From: Spirochaetaceae bacterium
Lineage (GTDB): Bacteria > Spirochaetota > Spirochaetia > Treponematales > Breznakiellaceae
Length of the DNA stretch: 5,386 nucleotides
Direction of reading: 5' to 3'
Assembly: GCA_031279895.1 (NCBI GenBank)
Contig: JAITHR010000177.1
Coordinates: forward strand, 1-5,386
Shown here: positions 1 to 4,865 of the stretch, piece by piece
How positions within the stretch are numbered: position 1 is the first letter of the stretch
How the letters are laid out: each line of letters begins with the position of its first letter
The notes under the pieces: model-generated
The model's input: the letters and a program-made list of their open reading frames with translations, nothing else
Databases searched by the model: none
What the model was told of the DNA's origin: nothing
Program-made: the position numbers and the translations under genes

Positions 1-77
1 CTGTGACGGAAATACGGAGTTCCAAGGCGGAATTCCCTGTCTCCAAAGCGGGGAGACGTGTCTCTAACTCTCTATGA
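1..77 (+). CDS. C-terminal end of a heptad-repeat ORF, running in from the left edge (partial)
   Basis: The plus-strand frame beginning at base 3 is open from the window edge to TGA at 75-77. It reads VTEIRSSKAEFPVSKAGRRV then SNSL. The residues fall into sevens: VTEIRSS, KAEFPVS, KAGRRVS, then a short tail. This matches the heptad style of the minus-strand array at the right edge (VTEFRPT, KTEFPPA, ETGSSVV), in the same repeat phase and with T/A-E-F/I at the same place. The DNA is related too: GTGACGGAAATACGG here against GTGACAGAATTCCGT in the right array. Only about 24 codons are visible, so the start, length and function are unknown. A second plus frame is open to TAA at 65-67, and the frame choice rests on similarity to the right-hand array. 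It could also be an untranslated minisatellite remnant. Confidence 0.4.
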   Translation, partial: VTEIRSSKAEFPVSKAGRRVSNSL

Positions 78-110
78 ATAAAAGACTTACCGGCGGCGCC
101 GGAGGCACAG

Positions 111-145
111 CATGGCCGCCTGTTGTTTCCGAATGATGCAACACC
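111..145 (+). repeat. 35-bp core repeat, copy A
   Basis: It starts CATGGCCGCCTGTTGTTTC and ends TGCAACACC. TGTTG (121-125) and CAACA (139-143) form an inverted repeat around 13 bases. The variable centre here is CGAATGA. Its length is identical to copies B and C, so the spacing as well as the ends is conserved. Confidence 0.8.
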
Positions 146-240
146 CCGCCGGCGGCGGGTGGCACAGCATGGCCGCAGCCTCCGGCTGTTCTAGCATGGC
201 CGCCTGTTGTTTCAAATTGGTGCAACACCGTGTCCGGTGA
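112..240 (+). CDS. Possible small ORF inside the repeat (43 codons), uncertain
   Basis: An ATG at 112 opens a frame to TGA at 238-240 that contains the 35-bp core twice. It reads MAACCFRMMQHP near the start and MAACCFKLVQHRVR at the end. The right-hand module has the same frame, ending MAACCFQVVQHPVR and stop. At the variable core positions the residues change as R-M-M, K-L-V and Q-V-V, which looks like conservative protein-level substitution, with the stop codon conserved as well. Against it: no clear ribosome binding site, very small size, and other frames of the same GC-rich repeat are also open. Nothing is known of a function. I record it as a candidate, not as an established gene. Confidence 0.18.
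   Translation: MAACCFRMMQHPAGGGWHSMAAASGCSSMAACCFKLVQHRVR
195..229 (+). repeat. 35-bp core repeat, copy B
   Basis: Same ends as copy A: CATGGCCGCCTGTTGTTTC at the left and TGCAACACC at the right. The inverted repeat is TGTTG (205-209) with CAACA (223-227). The variable centre is AAATTGG. It is preceded by GCCTCCGGCTGTTCTAG and followed by TGTCCGGTGAGCGGGCT, the same context as copy C. Confidence 0.8.
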
Positions 241-279
241 GCGGGCTTGTTGCTGTTGAGGCGCGGCTACGCTTCGCGC

Positions 280-421
280 AGCCTCCGGCAGTTCGGGAGC
301 CGTGCGTTGTTGTGCGCGGCAGCCTCCGCCCGCCAGCGGCGTCCCGCGAAGCGGCTGTTAACAGTCGTTGTCAACTTACAGGCGCTTCGCAGGAAGCTTA
401 TATGCCTCCGCCGCCGGCGGC
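280..421. other. Gene-free GC-rich spacer with short palindromes
   Basis: I see no convincing gene between the left repeat unit and the end of the ABC-F gene. The stretch holds variations on AGCCTCCGGCAG and GCAGCCTCCGCC, a perfect CTGTTAACAG palindrome at 355-364, TTACAGGCGC at 376-385 (also at 4866-4875, where it contains the stop codon of the right heptad ORF), GGAAGCTTAT at 392-401 (present inverted at 4825-4834), and a 12-bp palindrome GCCGCCGGCGGC at 410-421. It looks like a pile-up of degraded repeat pieces downstream of the minus-strand ABC-F gene. Confidence 0.6.
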
Positions 422-443
422 TTATGGAACCGTCGGAGACGGC
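392..443 (-). repeat. Inverted copy of the block at 4790-4834
   Basis: Two exact blocks, GGAAGCTTAT (392-401) and TGGAACCGTCGGAGACGGC (425-443), occur as reverse complements at 4825-4834 and 4790-4808, in the matching order. The spacer between them differs: 23 bases here and 16 on the right. CCGTC-GGA-GACGG (430-442) is itself a 5-bp hairpin. The block overlaps the 3' end of the ABC-F coding region. Confidence 0.75.
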
Positions 444-449
444 GGAGGC
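404..449. other. Stem-loop spanning the ABC-F stop codon
   Basis: GCCTCCGCCG (404-413) and CGGCGGAGGC (440-449) are a perfect 10-bp inverted repeat around a 26-base loop. The loop includes the minus-strand stop codon at 422-424. On the minus strand this would put a strong GC hairpin at the very end of the ABC-F message. No T-run follows, so it is not a classical intrinsic terminator. It could protect the 3' end or assist Rho-dependent ending. That role is inference; the inverted repeat itself is directly visible. Confidence 0.5.
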
Positions 450-2356
450 TGCTGAGCGGCTTCCCAGGCGGCGGTCCGCTCCTCGATGCGCCCGCGCACC
501 GCCGCAAGCCGCGCTTTTACGGCTTTGGTTTTCTCGCCGCTCCGGTACACCTCCTCGTATCCCAAGGACGCCTCAAGCGCCGCTTTCTCGGCCTCAAGCG
601 CCGTAATCTCCGCGAGTATGGCCTCCTCCTCCCGCGCCCGGCGCCGCTCAAGCGCCCGACGCGCTTTGGCTTCCTCCCGTTCCCGGGCGCCCGGCTTCAA
701 AGGCACCGGGCCGGGCGGCGCGGTTTCCGGCGCTTCGGCGCCGGCGCGTTCCAGATAATACCCGTAGCCCCCGTAAAAAAGCCGGTGCCTTCCCTCTGAA
801 AGCTCAAGGGTCTTGGTTGACAGGGCCTCCATGAAAGCGCGGTCGTGGGAGACAAAAACAATCGTGCCGCCATAGGCTTCGAGCGCCGCAAGGAGCGCGT
901 CTTTGGCGTAAAGGTCGAGGTGGTTGGTCGGTTCGTCAAGAATAAGGAGGTTCGCGGGCCGTAAAAGCATTCTGAGGAGGCAGAGACGGCTCTTTTCCCC
1001 GCCGGAAAGCACCGAAAGGCTCTTGTACACGTCGTCCCCGTGAAAGAGAAAGGCCCCCAGGAGGTCCCGCGCCGAAGAAGCCGACGCCGGCGGCGCGGCC
1101 TGTTCGATATACGAAAGCACGTCGTCCGATCCGGTGAGGGATTCGGAACTGTCTTGGGAGAAATAGCCCGCGTCGACACCGGCGCCGTACTTTATTTCGC
1201 CCGTAAAACCGGTGTCCGCGCCCGCGAGGATGCGGAGGAGTGTGGTTTTGCCCGCGCCGTTTTTCCCCACCACCGCGAGGCGCTCCCCTGCGGCGACAAC
1301 CATCGTAAGATCGCGAAGCACCTCCCGCGGGCCGTAGCGCCGGCCAACCCCCGTGAGGGTGAGCGCCGTCTTTCCGGCCCGCGCCGGATGCGGCGGAAGG
1401 GTGATGCGGATTTTCTTACACTGCGCGGGAACCGCGACCAGCGCGGCTTTCATTTTCTCAAGACGCTTCATCCGCTCCTGCGCCAGAGCCGCCTTGCTGG
1501 GCTTGTACTGCCAGCGCCGGACAAGGGCCTCGGTTTTGGCAATCTCCTCGTCCTGAGCGGCGCGTACCTTTATAAGACGCTCGATTTCCCCCTGCCGCGC
1601 CGCCTCATAGGTGCTGTAGTTTCCCGCGTACCTTTTGAGCGTACCCTGAAAGAGCTCGTATACCTCATTGACGCAGGAATCGAGGAAGTAGCGATCGTGG
1701 GAAACGAGCAGGCAGCCGCCTTTGAAAGCGCGGAGGAAGTTTTCAAGCCATGCGCGGGCCTCGATGTCAAGATAATTGGTCGGCTCGTCAAGCAGCATGA
1801 TGTCCGGCGCCGCAAGCAGCGTCTTCGCAAGGGCGATACGCATCCGCCAGCCGCCGGAGAAGTCCGCGACGCTCCTTTCGGCGTCGGATTCGGCAAACCC
1901 CAGCCCCGCAAGCACCGTCTTAATCCGCGCCTCGCGGGTGTAATAGCCGGAACCTTCCACTTCCTCTTCAAGAAGGCGGTAGGCCTCCAGTTTTTCCGCG
2001 GTCCGCGCCGCGTCCCTTTCGGTAAAACCGCGCATCTCCTCCCCCAGGGCATCCATTTCGCCAAGGCGCTCCCGTATGCGGCAATAGGCGCTTTCCGCTT
2101 CTTCCCGCACGGTTTTTCCCGTTGCCTCGGCGCCGGACTGGGGGAGATACACAATCCGCGCCCCTTTCTCCACGGCCCGCTCCCCGCGGTCCGGGACGAG
2201 GGTTCCGGCCATAACCTGCATGAGGGTTGATTTTCCCGACCCGTTCGCGCCGGTCAGCGCGGCGCGGGAGCCGGCGGAAAGGGAGATTGCCGCGTCTTTG
2301 AGGATGTCCCGATCCCCGAAAGAAAGGGATATGTTGAAAAACCGTGCGAATTTCAT
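422..2356 (-). CDS. ABC-F family ATPase (ribosome-associated, YheS/Uup type)
   Basis: A soluble protein of 644 residues with two ATP-binding cassettes and no membrane segment. Cassette 1 has Walker A GANGSGKS (36-43), signature FSGGWRMRIALA (166-177), Walker B with LLDEPTNYLD (188-197) and a switch histidine in VSHDRYF (H220). Cassette 2 has GKNGAGKTT (364-372), LSGGEKSR (450-457), LILDEPTNHLD (471-481) and VSHDRAF (H504). Between them is the charged helical linker (about 225-310) characteristic of ABC-F proteins. A charged C-terminal extension (about 555-633) looks like a coiled coil. The length matches YheS and Uup (about 635). ABC-F proteins bind the ribosomal E site and modulate translation; the exact subclass is not decided here, and antibiotic resistance cannot be claimed. 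The ATG lies 1 nt past the TAG stop of the upstream lipoprotein gene, with no clear Shine-Dalgarno, suggesting translational coupling. The last six residues (PSPTVP) come from a shared repeat block. Confidence 0.95.
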   Translation of the reverse strand: MKFARFFNISLSFGDRDILKDAAISLSAGSRAALTGANGSGKSTLMQVMAGTLVPDRGERAVEKGARIVYLPQSGAEATGKTVREEAESAYCRIRERLGEMDALGEEMRGFTERDAARTAEKLEAYRLLEEEVEGSGYYTREARIKTVLAGLGFAESDAERSVADFSGGWRMRIALAKTLLAAPDIMLLDEPTNYLDIEARAWLENFLRAFKGGCLLVSHDRYFLDSCVNEVYELFQGTLKRYAGNYSTYEAARQGEIERLIKVRAAQDEEIAKTEALVRRWQYKPSKAALAQERMKRLEKMKAALVAVPAQCKKIRITLPPHPARAGKTALTLTGVGRRYGPREVLRDLTMVVAAGERLAVVGKNGAGKTTLLRILAGADTGFTGEIKYGAGVDAGYFSQDSSESLTGSDDVLSYIEQAAPPASASSARDLLGAFLFHGDDVYKSLSVLSGGEKSRLCLLRMLLRPANLLILDEPTNHLDLYAKDALLAALEAYGGTIVFVSHDRAFMEALSTKTLELSEGRHRLFYGGYGYYLERAGAEAPETAPPGPVPLKPGAREREEAKARRALERRRAREEEAILAEITALEAEKAALEASLGYEEVYRSGEKTKAVKARLAAVRGRIEERTAAWEAAQQPPPSPTVP

Positions 2357-2357
2357 G

Positions 2358-3713
2358 CTAAAAGACCAGCGTGCGCTCTGCCCTGAGACGGTCGGCCCTG
2401 AAAAAGTAGATAACCACCGGCGGTTCCGTCTGCCGCATAACGGTTATGCCGGAGAGGGCGGCCTCCGGCACGTATTCAAGGCGCAGGCCCTGGTTGTCCA
2501 GAATATAGAGGAAGTGGACGGACAGGTCGGCAGCTTCAAAATACAGGGAAAACGCCCCGTCATACCACGCGGCAAGGGCGGTATCGAGAAAAAAGCCCGT
2601 GTTGACCGCGCCTTCCCCGACAGCGCCCGGAGGAATTATCCGGGGAACGAGAAAATCAAAGCCTGTCCACGAAAACCGGCCTTCCGGCGAAAAAGAGAGG
2701 GTTCCGTAATTGACGCTGTGAAACGACGGGCCCGCATCATAGAGGTTCTTGAACAGCGTCTCAAGACGCGCCGTTTCCTGCACGATAAGGTCGTCCACGG
2801 TTGCGGGCAGGGTAACGAAGACGAACGTCCGCAGGGCGCCGTCCGCTTCGGTACACTGCGCCTCAAGAACCGAATCGGATCTGAGGCGCATCTGGAGGGA
2901 AGACCCATCGAAGCGCCAGAAACGGGTTCCCTCCCGCCGGATGGCGGTATAGGGGAAGGTCAGGTTTGCCTCCGGCACGTAGATATGCGCGATTCCCGCG
3001 TCCTGCCCCGGGGAAAAGCGCCAGCGACGGGACAGCGCGTCAAGGTCTATCCGTCCCTTGGCAATCATCTCCCCGTAGGATTCGGGGTGCCACGTTTTCG
3101 CCAGTATCCGGTCAAGTTCGGGATCGTCTTCCTTTTCCTCTTCCGCGAAAGGCGCTGCCCCAAGAGGCCCGCCGGCGTGTTCAAACAGCCGCAGGCGGTA
3201 CGAAAAGCAATACCCCACGCTCCCGTTTTCCGTAAGCACCTTGTACCAGACCCCGGGAAGCGGCTCGCCGGAGGCGCTTATAGGCGGATTGCCCGGCGCC
3301 TCCTCAAGCACCTTGATAACCTCTCCCCTACGGAGACGGTACGTCCGGCGCGTCGAGTTATCGGGATCCGATCTGATGGGAAGCCCGTCCTGCATGGTTT
3401 CTCCGTAGAGCAGGGCCAGAGCCGAAAACGACTCGGCGCGCTTTTGGGCCGCGATTCTGCCGCCCACAAGCTCAAGTTTGGAAAGAGGGACTTCCAGTTT
3501 GTCAAACGCGCTCCCGTCTTTCCGATACGCTTCGGGAACGCCCACCACCCACACCTGATTGATATTTGATTTGATATAAACCGGCATGACCGTGCCGGAA
3601 GGTACCGCCGGCTCTTCGATTGCCCAGAGGAGCATACCCCACCCTAAAATCCTGGCGCAGGAACCGAGAGCCGCCGCGCTTATGAGAGCCGATACCAAAA
3701 GACAGAACCGCAT
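2358..3713 (-). CDS. SH3-domain lipoprotein, spirochaete type
   Basis: 451 residues from the ATG at 3713. The N-terminus MRFCLLVSALISAAALGSC is a lipoprotein signal peptide with the lipid-carrying cysteine at 19; L-G-S-C fits the relaxed spirochaetal lipobox. A bacterial SH3-like segment lies at about 110-179 (ends GVWYKVLTENGSVGYCFSYR), and a possible first SH3-like stretch at about 39-76 (GTVMPVYIKS...VWVVGV). The remaining C-terminal part, about 250 residues, is a beta-rich sequence I do not recognise. The likely location is membrane-anchored in the periplasm or at the envelope; the ligand is unknown. A GTG at 3761 would add 16 residues, but that start lies inside the intrinsic terminator of the tRNA genes, so I reject it. 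The gene is the first of an operon with the ABC-F gene. A TATACT hexamer sits 8 nt before the ATG, and there is no good Shine-Dalgarno. Confidence 0.82.
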   Translation of the reverse strand: MRFCLLVSALISAAALGSCARILGWGMLLWAIEEPAVPSGTVMPVYIKSNINQVWVVGVPEAYRKDGSAFDKLEVPLSKLELVGGRIAAQKRAESFSALALLYGETMQDGLPIRSDPDNSTRRTYRLRRGEVIKVLEEAPGNPPISASGEPLPGVWYKVLTENGSVGYCFSYRLRLFEHAGGPLGAAPFAEEEKEDDPELDRILAKTWHPESYGEMIAKGRIDLDALSRRWRFSPGQDAGIAHIYVPEANLTFPYTAIRREGTRFWRFDGSSLQMRLRSDSVLEAQCTEADGALRTFVFVTLPATVDDLIVQETARLETLFKNLYDAGPSFHSVNYGTLSFSPEGRFSWTGFDFLVPRIIPPGAVGEGAVNTGFFLDTALAAWYDGAFSLYFEAADLSVHFLYILDNQGLRLEYVPEAALSGITVMRQTEPPVVIYFFRADRLRAERTLVF

Positions 3714-3721
3714 AGATGGGG

Positions 3722-3727
3722 AGTATA
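3722..3727 (-). promoter_or_regulatory. Possible -10 element of the lipoprotein/ABC-F operon
   Basis: On the minus strand TATACT ends 8 nt before the ATG at 3713. No good -35 is seen 16-18 nt upstream, where the terminator T-run lies. If this is the -10, transcription would begin at or next to the start codon and give a leaderless or nearly leaderless mRNA. The hexamer is seen; its role is inference. Confidence 0.3.
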
Positions 3728-3738
3728 CGAAGAACGCG

Positions 3739-3770
3739 AAAAAAAAGCCAGACGTGCGCACGTCCGGCTT
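3739..3770 (-). terminator. Rho-independent terminator after the tRNA genes
   Basis: The minus strand reads GCCGGACGTGC followed by GCACGTCTGGC (3768-3747), then eight T (3746-3739). The arms pair over 11 positions with one G-U wobble, though the innermost pairs must open to make a loop. It lies 16 nt past the 3' end of tRNA-Lys, so it ends the tRNA transcript before the lipoprotein gene. The plus-strand side has no T-run, so it acts in one direction. Confidence 0.85.
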
Positions 3771-3785
3771 AAAGGAGATGTACGT

Positions 3786-3858
3786 TGAGCCGCGAAGGGA
3801 TCGAACCTTCGACCCGCAGATTAAGAGTCTGCTGCTCTACCAGCTGAGCTAGCGGCCC
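3786..3858 (-). tRNA. tRNA-Lys(CTT)
   Basis: 73 nt on the minus strand. The acceptor stem GGGCCGC pairs with GCGGCTC (one G-U), followed by discriminator A. D arm: GCTC...GAGC. The anticodon stem GCAGA/TCTGC holds loop CTCTTAA, anticodon CTT at 3825-3823, reading lysine AAG. The T arm contains GGTTCGATCC. CCA is not encoded (the next bases are ACGT), so it must be added after transcription. It is 18 nt downstream of tRNA-Arg and just upstream of the terminator. Confidence 0.97.
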
Positions 3859-3876
3859 GTACAAAAAAGGCGGTCG

Positions 3877-3950
3877 TGCGTCCGGCAGGACTCGAACCTG
3901 CGACCTACGGATTCGAAGTCCGTCGCTCTATCCATCTGAGCTACGAACGC
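3877..3950 (-). tRNA. tRNA-Arg(TCG)
   Basis: 74 nt on the minus strand. The acceptor GCGTTCG pairs with CGGACGC (one T-G), discriminator A. D arm: GCTC...GAGC. The anticodon stem ACGGA/TCCGT encloses CTTCGAA, anticodon TCG at 3916-3914, reading arginine CGA. The T arm contains GGTTCGAGTCC. CCA is not encoded (CGAC follows). It is the first of a two-tRNA transcript driven by the promoter at 3965-3993. Confidence 0.97.
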
Positions 3951-3964
3951 AGACAACAAAACAG

Positions 3965-3993
3965 ATAATACGGTATGACCGGTTCCCTGTCAA
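3965..3993 (-). promoter_or_regulatory. Sigma-70-type promoter of the tRNA-Arg/tRNA-Lys unit
   Basis: On the minus strand TTGACA (3993-3988), 17 bases, then TATTAT (3970-3965). The -35 is a perfect consensus, the spacer ideal and the -10 differs at one place. The expected start near 3958 gives a leader of about 8 nt before tRNA-Arg. The -35 overlaps the HAD gene's stop codon (3992-3990). Confidence 0.82.
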
Positions 3994-4616
3994 GCTCTTT
4001 TACCGAAACTTCCGTCCCCGCGCCGCCGCCCGACCCATTCGGCCAGGGCCTCCATAACCATCTCCTCAACCTCCTCCCAGCGGTCTGCCCGCGGGCCCGG
4101 GAGATGCCTGTTGGTCGAGTTGGTAAACACAATGGTCCTGCACCCCTGGCCGCGCAGGTCGATGATATTCGCCGGCGCGTCGTCAATGTACACATGGGCG
4201 CCCACCGCGCCTTTATCGTTCATAAAACAGAGGTCCCAATAGGGAATGTCATAGGAATCAAGCCAATCCACCGTTTGGGTAATAGAGGTCTTATGGAAAT
4301 ACTTGAGGAAGATCCGGTGGGTTATGATACGGATACGCACCCCGCGGTTGGAAAGTCTGCGTAGCGCAACCGGCGCGCCGGCAATGGGCTTCATGTCCCG
4401 AAACAGGCTGCGCTGCGTAACCGCGAACCGGTGGAGCCGGTCATACCCGCCGTACTCGGCCACGCCCCACTCGTCAAGCCCGTACCCCACCTCCCGAGTG
4501 AGCGACTCCACCGGCTTATGAAGCCACTCCGCAGTAATCTCCCGCATAATGCCGTAAAAATCGCCCACCACCCCGTCAAGGTCAACACCGAAAATAAAAC
4601 TACTCTCATCCATCAT
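3990..4616 (-). CDS. HAD-superfamily phosphatase, 5'-nucleotidase (NT5C-like)
   Basis: 208 residues from the ATG at 4616. The four HAD motifs are in order: motif I DLDGVV with the nucleophile aspartate at about D12 and the acid/base at D14; motif II threonine in IITHR (T99); motif III lysine in NDKG (K135); motif IV IDDAPANI (D145, D146). The segment between motifs I and II is helical and cap-like. The size and the IDDAPANI signature suit the NT5C/deoxyribonucleotidase-like group, which removes phosphate from nucleoside monophosphates with Mg2+. The substrate is inferred, and another small phosphate ester is possible. The frame is open upstream to an ATG at 4709, but those codons lie in the intergenic repeat. 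Candidate starts are 4616, 4613 and 4643 (ATGGGGGAAAAAGGG, preceded by GGGGTGG). The catalytic core begins only a few residues after 4613. No terminator follows, so read-through into the tRNA unit is possible. Confidence 0.78.
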   Translation of the reverse strand: MMDESSFIFGVDLDGVVGDFYGIMREITAEWLHKPVESLTREVGYGLDEWGVAEYGGYDRLHRFAVTQRSLFRDMKPIAGAPVALRRLSNRGVRIRIITHRIFLKYFHKTSITQTVDWLDSYDIPYWDLCFMNDKGAVGAHVYIDDAPANIIDLRGQGCRTIVFTNSTNRHLPGPRADRWEEVEEMVMEALAEWVGRRRGDGSFGKRA

Positions 4617-4622
4617 AAAAAA

Positions 4623-4628
4623 AGTATA
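4623..4628 (-). promoter_or_regulatory. Possible -10 element of the HAD gene
   Basis: TATACT on the minus strand, followed by six T and the double ATG at 4616/4613. This is the same hexamer at nearly the same distance as before the lipoprotein gene. No clear -35 is visible; the region where it should be abuts the intergenic repeat. AAAAAGGG just upstream could instead be a distant Shine-Dalgarno (12 nt) for the ATG at 4616. Confidence 0.28.
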
Positions 4629-4677
4629 CCCTTTTTCCCCCATCAGACCACCCCGCCGGCGGCGCCGGAGGCACAGC

Positions 4678-4752
4678 ATGGCCGCCCAGCCTCCGGCTGT
4701 TTTAAACATGGCCGCCTGTTGTTTCCAAGTAGTGCAACACCCTGTCCGGTGA
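4678..4752 (+). CDS. Possible small ORF inside the repeat (24 codons), uncertain
   Basis: The ATG at 4678 runs in frame through a second ATG at 4708 to TGA at 4750-4752. The last 14 residues are MAACCFQVVQHPVR. This parallels the left ORF ending MAACCFKLVQHRVR with stop in the same place. The repeated methionine, the cysteine pair, the Q-H and the stop are conserved while the three variable codons keep residue character. No ribosome binding site is evident. It may be a chance frame in a conserved DNA element. Confidence 0.18.
   Translation: MAAQPPAVLNMAACCFQVVQHPVR
4707..4741 (+). repeat. 35-bp core repeat, copy C
   Basis: Begins CATGGCCGCCTGTTGTTTC and ends TGCAACACC, as in copies A and B. 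TGTTG (4717-4721) and CAACA (4735-4739) are the inverted arms. The variable centre is CAAGTAG. Its flanks match copy B. Confidence 0.8.
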
Positions 4753-4789
4753 GCGGGCTGGCTGCTGCCCAGGCGCGGCTACGCTTCGC

Positions 4790-4834
4790 GCCGTCTCCGA
4801 CGGTTCCACAGGCCAGCCTGTTTCATAAGCTTCC
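4790..4834 (+). repeat. Inverted counterpart of the block at 392-443, with two small hairpins
   Basis: It holds the reverse complements of TGGAACCGTCGGAGACGGC and GGAAGCTTAT found at the 3' end of the ABC-F gene. CCGTC-TCC-GACGG (4791-4803) and ACAGGC-CA-GCCTGT (4808-4821) can form small hairpins. It follows directly on the right repeat unit and precedes the stop codon of the heptad ORF by about 30 bases. Confidence 0.7.
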
Positions 4835-4865
4835 CGCCCCGCCCCTCAAACCAATCTCCGTCCGC

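Larger units (their letters stand above)
90..279 (+). repeat. Composite palindromic intergenic repeat, left copy (one and a half units)
   Basis: A full unit spans 143-279 and aligns with 4650-4791 in the same orientation. An extra upstream half-unit (90-145) repeats the first part. Shared landmarks in order are a CCGCCGGCGG palindrome, CACAGCATGGCCGC, GCCTCCGGCTGTT, a 35-bp core with TGTTG...CAACA, TGTCCGGTGAGCGGGCT, and GGCGCGGCTACGCTTCGCGC. Between 205-279 and 4717-4791 I count 9 mismatches in 75 bases. A 9-bp inverted repeat, GCCGGAGGC (98-106) with GCCTCCGGC (178-186), brackets the extra half-unit. The layout resembles REP/BIME-like or MITE-like dispersed elements, but I recognise no named family and see no transposase. 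Confidence 0.8.
4650..4791 (+). repeat. Composite palindromic intergenic repeat, right copy (one unit)
   Basis: Same orientation and landmark order as 143-279. It contains a CCGCCGGCGG palindrome (4654-4663), a perfect 9-bp inverted repeat GCCGGAGGC (4664-4672) with GCCTCCGGC (4689-4697) around a 16-base loop, the 35-bp core copy C, TGTCCGGTGAGCGGGCT, and GGCGCGGCTACGCTTCGCGC. It lies immediately upstream of the HAD gene, so any promoter for that gene sits at its edge. No open transposase and no obvious target-site duplication are visible. Confidence 0.8.

Noticed and set aside
207..455. 82-codon plus-strand ORF covering the left module and spacer
   Set aside because: The frame crosses the repeat and runs into the antisense of the ABC-F 3' end. 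Part of it (TPCPVSGL...ARLRFA) is also open in the right module, but that is explained by DNA-level repeat identity.
1040..2230. Long plus-strand open frame opposite the ABC-F gene
   Set aside because: It lies antisense to a gene with all ABC-F motifs; long antisense frames are expected in GC-rich coding DNA, and the translation has no recognisable domain.
422..2356. Antibiotic-resistance ABC-F determinant
   Set aside because: Nothing seen here assigns the protein to a resistance subclass; the overall form is that of housekeeping YheS/Uup-like proteins.
2220..3569. Long plus-strand open frame opposite the lipoprotein gene
   Set aside because: It is a shadow of the minus-strand lipoprotein gene, which has a signal peptide and SH3 motif; the antisense product resembles nothing.
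90..4791. Composite transposon bounded by direct repeats
   Set aside because: There is no transposase, no identifiable terminal inverted repeats and no target duplication; the interior holds apparently ordinary chromosomal genes including tRNAs.
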